Of a stretch of 64,000 bases of DNA, positions 11,395 through 23,039 are shown piece after piece; position 1 is the first letter of the stretch; each line of letters opens with the position of its first letter. The translations under genes were made by a program, and so were the position numbers. This DNA is from Mytilus trossulus. Lineage: Eukaryota; Mollusca; Bivalvia; Mytilida; Mytilidae. Where the stretch lies: contig NC_086374.1 in the NCBI RefSeq assembly GCF_036588685.1, positions 70,864,457 through 70,928,456 on the forward strand, given 5' to 3'. Under the pieces are notes generated by a model that did no database searches, was not told the DNA's origin, and worked only from the letters and a program-made list of their open reading frames with translations.

Positions 11395-12275
11395 AAACTC
11401 AACATTATCAATGACCTTAAAATATGGTCATGGTCAGATGACCTGTGCCAGAGACACTAGTTCACCTAACAATCATTCTATACATCAACTGTAGTGTTTA
11501 TTTTTCACTAAGCACATTAGATATACATCACAAGTTCACAGATGAACCATGAAAACCATTTTATAAGTTTAAACGAATCCTGCAAGACGGGCATGTATAC
11601 CTTACAAAATATAATGCTATAATTTTATAATATATTTGACCCATTGCTCATATTATCTGATAGAGTGACAAAAACACAATTTATTATTGGTCAATGGACC
11701 CTAAAAATTAGATCAGTGTCATATGAACCCTGTCTGATCAACGTGTATACCTAACAATCATTACAAAACAATATGTATTGGCCATTATACTTATAGTATC
11801 AGAAAAATAAACCGTACTACAAACACTTAAGAGTCCAATGAACCATACAAATGAGCTCAAGATAAAAAAAATGTTTGCCGGTCGGACATGTACACCTTAC
11901 AGTCATTTCATACTTAACATATTTGCCCTCTCACTTGCTGTAACTGAAAAAAAAGAGACCAGCACCATTTGAATAAACATTTTGTCCAATGAACCCTGTA
12001 ATTTGGGTCAAGCTAAGATGAAACGTAGAACGTTAAACTTACAATAAATCTATACTAAAAATATAATAAAACTATGATTGCCTATAGTAGTCTCTAGTAT
12101 ACGGACTTAACAACGAAATATAATCACTTTAATCACTGAGCGATGAGGTTCTTGCAAGCAATTCATATGCCAAATTTAGTTGCCATATTACTTATATCAT
12201 AATAAGTAAGTTCTGGTCAATGTAACTGAACCACGCAAATAAGGTCAAGGACAAGGGAAAGATGGCAGACGCAAA
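11395..12275 (-). repeat. Degenerate tandem array, about 140-150 bp unit
   Basis: Successive units on the minus strand carry GACCTTGACC(T/A)..., '...GGTTCAT...' and '...GGTATACATG...' motifs, seen on the + strand as CAATGAACC...GGTCA and CATGTATACCTTACA near 11400, 11520, 11590, 11700, 11830 and 12220. It is the same family as the better-preserved array at 30540-31370 and the remnant at 50740-50840. Too diverged to fix unit edges. Confidence 0.55.
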
Positions 12276-13139
12276 CTTAGTACTAGTAACATCAAAGGAA
12301 TCAGCATAATCTTATGAAGCACCCGGATCTTCTACCTGCTGTTATATGAAGTTTTACAAAAATAAAGAAAAACAATTGTATTGTATTGTGCAGATTCCAA
12401 AAAATCATAATATAGGAAATGCATTCCTTTGAATATCTCAGCAGCTTGGAAATACATATATAAGAATGAATTACAATCTGCGATTATATGATATTTTGTC
12501 AATTTATAAAGTTTCCTTATGAACGTATTTTAGGAGAAGCGCGAAGGGTGTACCGTATGAATCTGTATACTTTAACCTTAAACCCTCATGCTAAAGAGGG
12601 TTCGTAATGCTCAAATTTGCATTCTTGTCATGATTCGGTCGGTATATGAATTTTGATTACCCTAATTATATCGTCTACCTCATTTTGACAGCGCGCCAAA
12701 CACTTTATAGAAGACAAAAGTAACAAATCGAAGGGGCTGGGTTCTATGAAAGACAAACACATGTCTGCTCCACTACACAAATGCAACAAAAGCAACATTA
12801 AACTTTTTCCAACGTATAGCCTTTGTTAAGACGTTATCATTATGTTACAATATTGTCTACCACAACGTTACTACATCAGGATAACAACTTCAATTATGTT
12901 ACCTTTAAAGGACTTGTACAAAAAATAGTAGCTTGCAGATTAATTAATAACGGAAACGCAAGTATTGCAAAACGGGATTTTTGGGGGACACTTTTTTTTT
13001 TGGAAAAGAAATTATATTAAAATAGGATCAAGGGTTGCACAGTAATTGAATATCTTAGTCATAAAACAAAAATTAAAGAAAAGTTAATTACGTTCAAGTT
13101 TCGAATCATGTTAAATATAAACAATTACGACAGTATATT
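12276..13139. other. No gene seen
   Basis: Non-coding AT-rich sequence with several short open frames that have no recognisable domain or splice context. I cannot assign any function. Confidence 0.5.
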
Positions 13140-13144
13140 TATAA

Positions 13145-13215
13145 TAAAATTGAGAATGGAAATGGGGAATGTGTCAAAGAGACAACAACCCGACAAAATA
13201 CAAAAACAACAGCAG
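13145..13215 (+). repeat. Dispersed repeat, 'GAGAATGGAAATGGGGAATG' family, copy 2
   Basis: Nearly identical to 163-230, including GTGTCAAAGAGACAACAACC followed by an A-rich stretch and CAGCAGAA. Confidence 0.8.
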
Positions 13216-13984
13216 AATATTCCTAAAGTAATGAACTAGAGCAGTTCTCGCTCGGACACACACTCCATGTTTCTATTTAAATTCAAATTCAAATCTGTAT
13301 TGTAATAATACACTACAACTATAGAATGTGACAAAAAAATCCATGATTTTTCCTCAGTTTGTTAACGGAAGCAAGCTTACCTATCAGAATTTGCGATATG
13401 GATTGAGTCGATGCTTTGCTTTAGCGCCAATTGTTGTTTCTTTTGCGCAAAAAATAAAACATTTCATTGAATAATACTGGTAATAAGTTAAACAAAATAG
13501 TTTCATTTAAAAGAGACTTTTAATATTTATTTTAAAACATATAATAATAAAGCATTCATCAGAAACAGGCAATCGTAACCAGAATAAAGGCATTATATGT
13601 ACTGAAAAGTTCTTAAATGAGAATTAACTGTCAAATCTCAAATTACACAATTTACGAAAATACAAAGCAGACATACATGAACCAACCACAACAATCGAAC
13701 TATAGACTCCCGACTTTGGACAGGCACACAAATAATGTGGTGGGGCTAAACATGTTTGCGAGCGATCAACCCTCCATCGCCTGATACAGTGGTGTTACAG
13801 CACAACATAAATCTATAAAAATAATGTATCCATAGTAAACGGATGCCCAACTCGTTCTCTCATCTTCTATATTTAGTGGCCTGTCAAATTTAGGTCAAGC
13901 ATCTGATAAGATGAGATAAGATAGGTTTCAAGTTGATTGAATCTCCACTTTATCAAAACTACGTTGAACAAAAATGTTAACCTG

Positions 13985-14095
13985 AAGCGGGACAGACGGA
14001 CATACAGACGGATATACAGACATATAGACGGACATACAGACGAACAGACATACATACAGACGAACTGTCGGACGAAGTGAAGGACGAACGGATGT
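13985..14095 (+). repeat. Simple tandem repeat based on ACAGACGGACAT
   Basis: About 110 bases of irregular 4-12-base units (GACGGACATACAGACG and variants). The minus-strand frame through it gives a Tyr/Arg/Cys-rich low-complexity peptide that I treat as spurious. Confidence 0.75.
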
Positions 14096-14099
14096 ACAG

Positions 14100-15800
14100 A
14101 CCATAATACCCCTGGGTAGGGTATAACAATCAGTAGAAAGTGACTGAACTCGTCAGATTGGAACACAGAAAAAAAATGTTCACAGCAGAATAATATATCT
14201 ATTGAACAGACAAACGTTTTTCCATCCTGAGATGCATGTTTTGGGGATGTTTTTTTTTATAATCTATATGCCAAACGAATTTGTACCAACATATAGCTTA
14301 CAGAGTTTAAAACAAGAACAAACATTTCAAATGGTTTTTTTCTATAATTTAAAACATGTAAGATATGTAGACAACATACAAACAATGTCTCTGTCACGTT
14401 AGGTGCATTTAGGTATCTCTTAATGCTTACAGCTGTTGTCCTTGTGCATTTAACCTGCTCACGTGCTCAAATAATAAAGTGGATTTTTTGTGATGTAAGT
14501 TATATTTTCATTTCCAGGAAAAACTTATCATTGTACTACGGATACATTTAATTATCATGTAAGGTCTAAAACAAAGTTGTTCACAACATGTAAGTACAAT
14601 TTGATTTATATATGCATCATAAACAAAATTCATATGTTTGTTTACGTTTAGTTAACATTAAGACAAAGTATTTCTATTCTTTTTATTTGAATACGAAATC
14701 ATACTGTCGGTGGACATGATAGCACGGAAGCAGCCAAAACCCACATAATGCAAAAGCATAACTCAAAAGAAAAACGACATCAAAACAATCGTATAAAGGG
14801 CAAATATTATTCCAGTTGGTGTCAGTTCAGCATTAATAAACTTTTAAATCTTCAATAAGCTAATTTATGTTTTCCTTCTCTGTTACAGCATGACCAGACA
14901 TTCTCAATTGGGTTTTTGAAAGCACTGACAGCGTCACATAAAGTGTTCCGTTGGTTGGACATCCTTATCTTATATGTATGATATAAAAACAAACATGTTT
15001 TAAAAATCTAAGAATCACAAATAACCTTTTAAATATACTTTTAAGGTATAAATCCGTAGACCACCTTTCAAGAATCCGTCTAATTTATTTGTTAAATAGT
15101 ATCCAAAAATGTTAGCTATCGATCGTTCCGAGTAATCATTTTATATAGATATATTAAACTTAATGCAATATATATTGTACAGTTAGCTTAATCAAAATCT
15201 ATCTACATGTACAAATAAAAGAAGATATGTCTTATATCAAAAGGTTGCTCTGAATTGTTACGTTGTGGTTTCATTGGACTATTAAAATTTCATATTAAAT
15301 CAAAACGATGATTATTTATAAGCGATGAAAAAGATATCTGAAATCAGATAATACTATTTAATTGTTTTTGTAGCCCGTCCATGATTAATACTTTTGACTG
15401 AATTATCTTTTACTTTTGTAGTAACAGATCACTAGGAGAAGTAAACTAGTTTGACCAGTTATATGACCAGTTATATGTACCGTGACGTGAAGAAAATATT
15501 TACAGTGCCGTCCCATGTATCTGTGCACAAAGATTTAACGAACCATTTTGGTAAACTCATAAAACCAATAATCGGTTAGTATCGTTTGAACAAATTCATT
15601 GCATACTGTATCTTCGTGAAATATTCTGAATGTATGGTAAGATGTTCTGTGAAAATTTATGGCAACCCTGTTTTGACATAATTTGAGGGTTTTTTTCAGT
15701 GAAAACCCAAAATACTGCAGGATGAAAAGCACATTTTTTTGCATCTTGACAAAATCTTACTTAGAACAAATTATATAAAATTTTATTGTTTTTCTTAATA
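14100..15800. other. No gene seen
   Basis: AT-rich spacer before the piggyBac element. Short frames near 14202-14402 and 15535-15744 have no homology that I recognise. The left end of the piggyBac element should lie in or near the end of this stretch, but I could not identify a terminal inverted repeat. Confidence 0.45.
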
Positions 15801-15805
15801 CCTTG

Positions 15806-15900
15806 CCACGCAATTACACATTTTACACATACCCCTTTCCCACGCGATTACACATTTTTACACATACCCCTTTGCCCCGCAATTACACATTTCTACACAT
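15806..15900 (+). repeat. Three-unit, 34-35-bp tandem repeat upstream of the piggyBac transposase
   Basis: Units begin near 15806, 15840 and 15875 and carry C(A/C)CGC(A/G)ATTACACATTT then TACACATACCCCTTT. The position, 200-300 bp upstream of the transposase start, would suit subterminal transposase-binding repeats of the left end. That role is inference. I found no matching inverted copy downstream of the gene. Confidence 0.6.
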
Positions 15901-16101
15901 CACAGTAAAATCGGTATTACTCTAATTTAAAGGCGAAAATAATGAAATTGTAAAAAGAAACGAGTTGCTGAAAACTTCCCCTTTGTTTTTAATAAAATTT
16001 TATGATCGAATGACGTTCAGTGTACGATATTTTTGGAGCAGACGACAGCTGTAGCAGATATTTCGGAAACAAAATGTCCGCCGTTTTTCACTGACGCTGA
16101 C

Positions 16102-17860
16102 ATGTCTGAGCAAAACAGCTTATACTCTGATGAGGGCAGTGACGACAATGAATTATCAAGTGGGGATGAATGGCTGGAGAATTATAATGCTGAAGTCGAT
16201 CATGGTTCCTCTGACAATACACCCGTGGTATCAGATGAAGAGGCCAATGACGAGGACGATGCAGCTCCCGAAAATGCAGAACTTGTTTGGAGAGAAACAT
16301 ACGAAGAACTTGACATAGACCCCTTTATTCAGATCACTGGTCCATCACACAATCTGAACCCTAATGCCAGTGAGCTTGAGTATTTCAAGCTTTTCTTCGA
16401 CGATAATATGCTTGAGAAAATTGTGAGCCAAACAAATCAATATGCAGCTCAAAATGGCCCCGACCCACTCTGGAGTGATACCACCCGGGATGAGATTTCG
16501 GCTTTTATAGGTGCTTTTTTCATAAGTTAATATTATTCAAAATAATTAAAACTATATTCCACACCTTTCAGAGTTTACCAGAAAATTATGTTTGCCAGAT
16601 ATATCTCTGGTTAAATATTTGCACATACTATGTACATAAAAACACAGGCAAAAATTCCAAATTCACTTCAATTTGCCATCATAAACCTTTGCAAAGTTGA
16701 ATAGACTTACCATAATTAAAGAAGAACATATACATTCCAAAGATAATAAACTAGCGAAATATAAAAATCATTTACATGCGGTTTTTAATGCAATTACACT
16801 AAAAATAAACGTCAACATGTACACGTTAGAAAAACAAAACAAAAATGTCAAGGACGTAAAATGACGTCAAAAAAATGTGTGTCACATGACGGGCACCTGT
16901 CAATACCAAAACAAAATTCCTAAAATAAGAAAGGTCACATAGTGCTCATTTTGTTTTAACTGTACATTGTTGTACATTGTTGTCACGGTAAATAAAGATC
17001 TGAAAAATTCTGAAAAGAAAAGTAAATGCTGTAAGCAACATGTACTTTATTTGGTAATTAATGTTGAAACTGGAATTAGTATTTCACGTATATTTTTTTT
17101 CAGGGATGCAGATATTAATGGGAATAAACCAGCTTCCTGATTATTCCTTTTACTGGTCCAATAATAAGTATTTAGGGAATCAGGGGTTTAAAGAAGTCAT
17201 GTCAGTAAAACGGTATGAAAAGCTCAACCAATATATCCATTGTAATGATATAGAAACTGATGTCCCTGCAGACCAACCTGGGCACGATAAGCTCCACAAG
17301 ATACGCCCTCTTATTGATTCATCTCTCCAAAACTTCGCAGCACGATACAACCCAAATAAAAACCAAGCCATTGATGAAGCTATGGTGGCTTATAAAGGAA
17401 GATCGGTAGCCAAACAGTATATACCATCAAAACCCACCAAATGGGGATTCAAAGTGTGGATGAGGTGCGATAGTAAATCTGGATATTGTCACAAGTTTGA
17501 TATTTATATGGGAAAGGAGACGGCTGTTGATAGTACAAAGGGTTTAGGACATCGTGTTGTGGAGAAATTGGCTGAAGATCTACATCATAAAAACCATCAT
17601 TTGTATTTTGACAGTTACTTTACCTCAATACCATTATTGCAAGATCTGTTAAGCAATGGAATATATGGATGTGGAACCATTCGACAGAACAGAAAAGGCT
17701 TTCCACAAGATTTAAAGAACGCACCGAGGATGCAAACTGGCCAGTTTGTAGGAAGACAAACAGACAATATGGTGGGCGTTGTTTGGATGGACAAGAAACC
17801 AGTTAATGTTGTGGCTTCCAATGAGTCATTAATTGAGGTAACCACATCATCATCATCAAC

Positions 17861-17897
<37 letters not shown>

Positions 17898-18943
17898 TTG
17901 TCGTCGTCGTCATTTTATCATTATTACATCATATATATCATCATTATCATAATTACATCCTTCTTTTTCAGATCTTTTTTCATATATTTCTCATAGTTAA
18001 GTTATAACAGGTTCTTCTTTGGGGACCCTGTGTAATACTTTAGATGAGGATATTACCCGTCCCCATCCTTATTCAGGGTAGTTTAAGGTGTAATTGGTAT
18101 ACGCAAACGGAACGGCATGGTACGCAGTTTTCAGGAATTTAGTATTAAGTATTCAGTACGCATTAATTATAAAAAAAAGTCTCCTTTTTACTTTTCTTTT
18201 GCAGACCAGCACAGTGTGTAAGAACGAGAAGATTGCAAAGAGTATTAAATGATCAATTCAAATTCTATTTCAGCCTTAAATGTCTTAATTATGAAAAGTA
18301 TGAAATAAAATTATTTATTTTTCCAGTGAATTATTTTTTTTGAAGGGAAATACTTGCCAATGTTGTTTTTTTAAAGTTTTTATAGTTATATGATTTTAAT
18401 TATTTGTAGGTAGATACAACAAACCGGAGACAGAAAGATGGGACAAATGCCCGCGTTACAAGGCCGCGCGTAGTTACAAATTACCAGGAAAATTTCAGAG
18501 GGGTTGACATCTCTGATCAATTACGTGCAAAATATTCAATTGGTAGGCCATCTAAAAAATGGTGGAAATATTTAATGAATTTCATAATAGATCTTTGTAT
18601 TGTGAACTCATTTATTGTAAAGGCAGAAACAGAGGTTCCGCAAGTAGCCCGTACTAAAAAGAGGTATAGGCAATTGGACTTTAGGATAAATTTGTCAACA
18701 CAACTTATAGGGAATTTCGCACGATTGAGGACACCAGCACCACCAATGAGACCGCGAGCAACGCACGCTCATTTGAAATTGGGCCGCAAACGTTCCACAT
18801 GCAAACTTTGCACAAAAACAGGAGAGAAGAAGCGTAAAACAACACAAATGGGATGTGAAAAATGTGATAAACATTTATGTTCAGCTGAATGTCACAACAC
18901 ATTCCATGTTAATATTGGGATCGGAGTTGTCACGGAAGAATAA
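16102..18943 (+). CDS. piggyBac-type transposase (PGBD-like), three exons
   Basis: Exons 16102-16510, 17104-17837 and 18410-18943 join in frame to 559 codons (558 aa). Introns are GT-AG (GTGCTT/TTTCAG and GTAACC/TTGTAG). Residues about 1-75 are Asp/Glu/Ser-rich. A DDE_Tnp_1_7-type catalytic domain follows. The Asp triad is Asp227 (in IDEAMVAYKGR), Asp306 (in YFDSYFTS) and Asp414 (in RGVDISDQ), with gaps of 79 and 108 residues, close to the moth piggyBac gaps. The C-terminus carries C-x2-C-x14-C-x2-C-x4-C-x3-C, a zinc domain that in the family binds terminal DNA. The first ATG in the open frame is 16102; the frame is open upstream only to a stop at 16003. The gene has no internal stop, and AATAAA lies at 19022. 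It sits between defensin-like copies 1 and 2 with no link to them. It could be a live element, a recently dead one, or a domesticated PGBD gene. Confidence 0.85.
17843..17896 (+). repeat. CAT/TCA microsatellite at the start of transposase intron 2
   Basis: About 54 bases of nearly pure ATC triplets sit just inside the donor. Read through, it would give a poly-His tract, but the GTAACC donor at 17838 and the conserved frame resuming at 18410 show it is intronic. Confidence 0.85.
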
Positions 18944-20640
18944 TGAGTCAGAATGATTTGAAATTATAGAGCAATGCATGTTGTGCATTTGAAAACACAT
19001 ATCAAACTTGCCAAAATTTGTAATAAATACCATTAACATATACTTCTTATAGAATTCAGAAAAAAGACAGAATACATGGGCTTAATTTGGTGCTGCCAAA
19101 TTGTGTCAATAAATATGTAATGAGTAATCTTTCTTCTCTACTCTGTGTTCAGACCTGACATGCATGGTGTTTAATAATCAATGCTATCGTATTTTGGTAT
19201 ATATGACTTTGTCGTCGTTCGTCTGTTAAGTTTTGGCTCCCGTCATTTTTATTTGATTCAAAGTTATTATAAATTAATCATCTTCTTCTTTATAAGACAG
19301 TGCATTAGCTCCATTCTACAAGAGAACCATTTGATCTTGATAGCTATCAGTACACTAAAATGAATGTACAGTTGATCATCTTAAATACAGGCTGAAAAAG
19401 AAAACAAAATACATACTTTATAAATGCCCGGTAACTAGGCCACCCTCTGTACCTCTGTGATTGTCACTCCGTGATGATTGATTCTGTACTTTATTTATAT
19501 GACTATTAAACTTCACTACATATGATACTTATTATTTACAAAACTCAAATTTGACTTGAAAAAAAAAATGTCCTATTGATATTTTTCAAAACAATATTGC
19601 GTAGTAACCACACAACCGATATTTACCAATTAAAAACCATAAGATGAAGAAATGTTTAATTTGGTTTTGTTCATTTGGCCTTTATTTTCGTGAGGATCCT
19701 TTTCCTTTTTTGATGAGGTACGTAAACACAATCAAAAATATTTACGATTTAATTTTGATTAAAATGCATAGCAAAATTTTCAACTTTGTGTTCAACTATC
19801 AAAAACAAAAAATAAGCCTGAATTATATCATATGGCCGATTCCAAATAAACAATAAAAGTTTAAACATTTCTACATCTTGTGGTGTTTGTTTCATAAAAA
19901 TCGATCATGTAGTTACTTCACAATATTTTTTGAAAAAAAAATCGATTTTAGATGAAATAACAGCATTTTTTAAGTTAGAATTCTTTTTTTTTCCAAAATT
20001 TGTAGAATTCCTTTAAATTTATAAGTTGTCTGATTCCATGCATTAATCGCCATTTCCGTTTGTTGATTATATTATAAGCAAAAGGTGCTCCAGACAGTGG
20101 AGGAATATATTCACAAGAAAGAAAGCAGGACTTCCATACATACTTCTACGGCATAAATCAGTTAGGGGATACGCAATATTGATTTGTCAATGAAAGAATT
20201 CACATCAACTTTGGTGCAATTAATATTTGATTAAACAAAAATACACTATTAAATCCTTTGATGGGTGGACAGCATCATTATAATATGAAAAGGTACAGTT
20301 TCAAATTAACAAATCAATATTTAAGCAAAGCTTTAATTGTCAGTTTCGGCCAATACACACACATTTACATACGTGCTAGTGCATTTCCAAGTGAACAACG
20401 TCGCGTATTTATGCTCTGCGGGAAAACGACTGTAACGTGACGTTACTGTTGCCTGGTAAGTAAAAAACATCAAAAAATAAATACGTGGCAAAGTGTTAAG
20501 GTAAACGGTTGAATATGGTTTATCATGTGATTGCACTTATTATGCTTGAACTAACATAATTTTTTTTAATTTCTGTAACTTCGGACGAAAAAACATTTAG
20601 ATAAAGATTATAATTGTGTTTCATTTACGAATATTACAAA
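18944..20640. other. No gene seen; 3' flank of the piggyBac gene
   Basis: Probable polyadenylation signal AATAAA at 19022-19027. Beyond that it is AT-rich with no recognisable coding region. No TTAA-flanked terminal repeat could be matched to the left side by eye. Confidence 0.5.
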
Positions 20641-21649
20641 AATATATGCACAATATCACCTGTCACGTGGACACATGGATTCCATGGAACAGAACATTTT
20701 TCTACAAATGGTTGAAGTCATCGGGATGTAACAAACACAGTAGAGGAATTTCGACATCGTCCTGTGTTAAGTTATGTTTGTACAAACAAATTTAAAAATC
20801 GTGCACTTCCCATCCCCTTTCTATTTAAATGGTGCAAGACAGACGATTATGGTCAGTTCTGAAATTAATGAAAGTTTTATGTGGCAGCATAAAGAAGTTC
20901 GTTCAAAGCATATATATTTCAGGTGAATCACTTTTTTTAGGAAAAGGCAAGAAGCAATCACAAATTTCCGCATTTAGCTTTGTTTAACTACTTACATTGC
21001 GAAACCATCCAATTTATTAAATTGATAATTTGTTCTCGTCCTAAAATACCTGAAATCATTTCCACTGAACAAACAGCAATCGTTTTTTTGATAAGTTGTA
21101 AATTTTAGATTTTAAGTTATTCATTTAAATCCAATTCGAATAAAGAAACGATTGAATGTTAGTGTGCATTTTATTCAGGAACAGAAGAAAAACATTACGG
21201 TCGCCATCAGGGTGTTCAATTCAATGATTTTGTTGTTTTAATTTCTTTTAACAAAAGAACTAAGTATGATTTGAAATGGGCCTCGATAACAATTTGTTTG
21301 TGAATATGAAGTAAATAATACAAATAAGGAAAACTTATTTTTAATTGGGCAAACGAAGCTTATTTGAATACTTAACTCGGGTACAATTGCTTTCGTCACA
21401 TATTTACTGTTCTGATGACTTTAAAATCATTGTTAATGTAATTACTTTGAAAGATACAATTTAAATTGAAGGAAAATACAGTTACGTAATATATCAAACA
21501 AAGACCGCATTCGGTCACGTAACAGTCTTTAAATTCATAATACATGTACATGTATAGAAAAAATCAGAATTTTGTCGTGATTAAATGTTACATCGTTTTT
21601 CTTCATTTTTCTTATTTCGGTTGATATTGCGAAATTTTATTGCGTTTTA

Positions 21650-21745
21650 TTAATTAAAACATTTACAAGGGCCAATCAAAACGATTGTGCGACATTAATG
21701 CAATAATAAGAGCATATAAATATTGTTATGTTGTGCAAGAAACTT
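21650..21745 (+). promoter_or_regulatory. Core promoter of defensin-like copy 2
   Basis: TTGCGTTTTATTAATTAAAA is followed by CCAAT at 21672-21676 and a good TATA box, CATATAAATA, with TATAAA at 21715-21720. Spacing from TATA to the exon-1 donor matches copy 1. This is the strongest TATA box of the three paralogues. Confidence 0.65.
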
Positions 21746-21772
21746 AAGGAGAGTTCATTGTTCAAATCAATT
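21746..21772 (+). other. Non-coding exon 1 (5'UTR) of copy 2, 3' edge
   Basis: It ends GTTCAAATCAATT with donor GTAAGTATAC at 21773. The start is set about 25-30 bases after the TATA box and is approximate. Confidence 0.55.
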
Positions 21773-23039
21773 GTAAGTATACGTAAACTAAAGAACTTAA
21801 AATTAAATTTCAACATTAAACAACTAGGTGAATATTAACTCAAATCTTTGCAGACCCATTTCACTGGTACTGAAAACCAAGATTTTAAATAGGAAAGACC
21901 AATAGCAATCGTAGCAATCCCATAATCAAACTTTTGCTATAGTGAACATCATCCGTACATCTAGGGGTATCGTCACTTCCTCACCATATTGAATGAGGGA
22001 TTGAATAAATAATTTATCGGCGAATTCTTATAATTCATCATCATTCCTATTTAGGAATTGTGATTTTGGAGCTCCGAAACAAATATTAGTTCTAGTTTCT
22101 CCTGCATAATAACAAAAACGAGGACACTCGATAAACTTTGATAGTGCGGGAATACAGACGATCATCTCTATCTGGTTAATAGTGTGATAAAAGTGCGCAT
22201 AGTTGACGAAATTTCCAAGTGAAGGACATAACTTGAAAACGGTCTATCCAAAATTGTACCATATCTCGTGCAAAGGTTATCGTTTATAGAAGAACAAATC
22301 AATCGTGGCTAGAAACAGTTTGGATGATGCCTGTATAAAATGGAACATTTTACGTATGAAGTATCATACATTGCAAGTTGTTTTGGAAACACAATACATC
22401 CATACACAGCCGAATTAAAATTTTTAAATACTTAAATATGCCGAAAGCAACCTAGAACTTTTCTATATTTATTACTGCAGTTCACGTGAACACAAAAAAC
22501 AAACAAATATAACCATCTGGTATACCTAAAAGTTTAGATCTATATCTAAATTATGTAATATAAATAATATCAAGGAAAATGACAATGACAATCATACTAG
22601 ATCTTCCAGATCATATGTCAATATCTTCAATATAAGAATTCTTTGCATTTTCCTGTAGAAGATTTTTATTGAGACTCTATGAAATTTGGAGTATGTCTCA
22701 TCTTTGTTAAATGACACATTCATACGGTATTATATCATTATTTTTATGATTGTCATTACCATTGTAAACAGTGTAGTTTTTTGGTAATTTTACGGAATTT
22801 GTCATTTTGAAAATAATCATTTCTGAAAAGAAACTAACTTATATTGTTATATTGTGTTCCCATTACTGCTTCTGGTAAATGCCATGCTGAAAGGGGAAAA
22901 AAGGGATGAATAAAGAGCTATACGCTTAACCTGCTTAACCAGCTACATTTAGACAAAACTGTATTATTTTATATTATTTTTGTTAGTAAGATGTTTTATT
23001 TTAGATTGATATCAATTATCCCTAGTTATTACAAAGAAC

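Noticed and set aside
13873-14166. Cys/Tyr-rich minus-strand frame
   Set aside because: Low-complexity translation of an ACAGACGG-type simple repeat.
16033-16101. Upstream extension of the transposase frame beginning with a TTG codon
   Set aside because: There is no ATG between the upstream stop at 16003 and 16102; a TTG start is not expected in an animal gene, so 16102 was chosen.
17838-17996. Poly-His extension of the transposase exon 2
   Set aside because: It is read-through of an ATC microsatellite behind a GTAACC donor; the conserved transposase frame resumes at 18410.
18944-19500. Right-end TIR of the piggyBac element
   Set aside because: No inverted match to the sequence upstream of 16102 and no TTAA pair could be assigned by eye.
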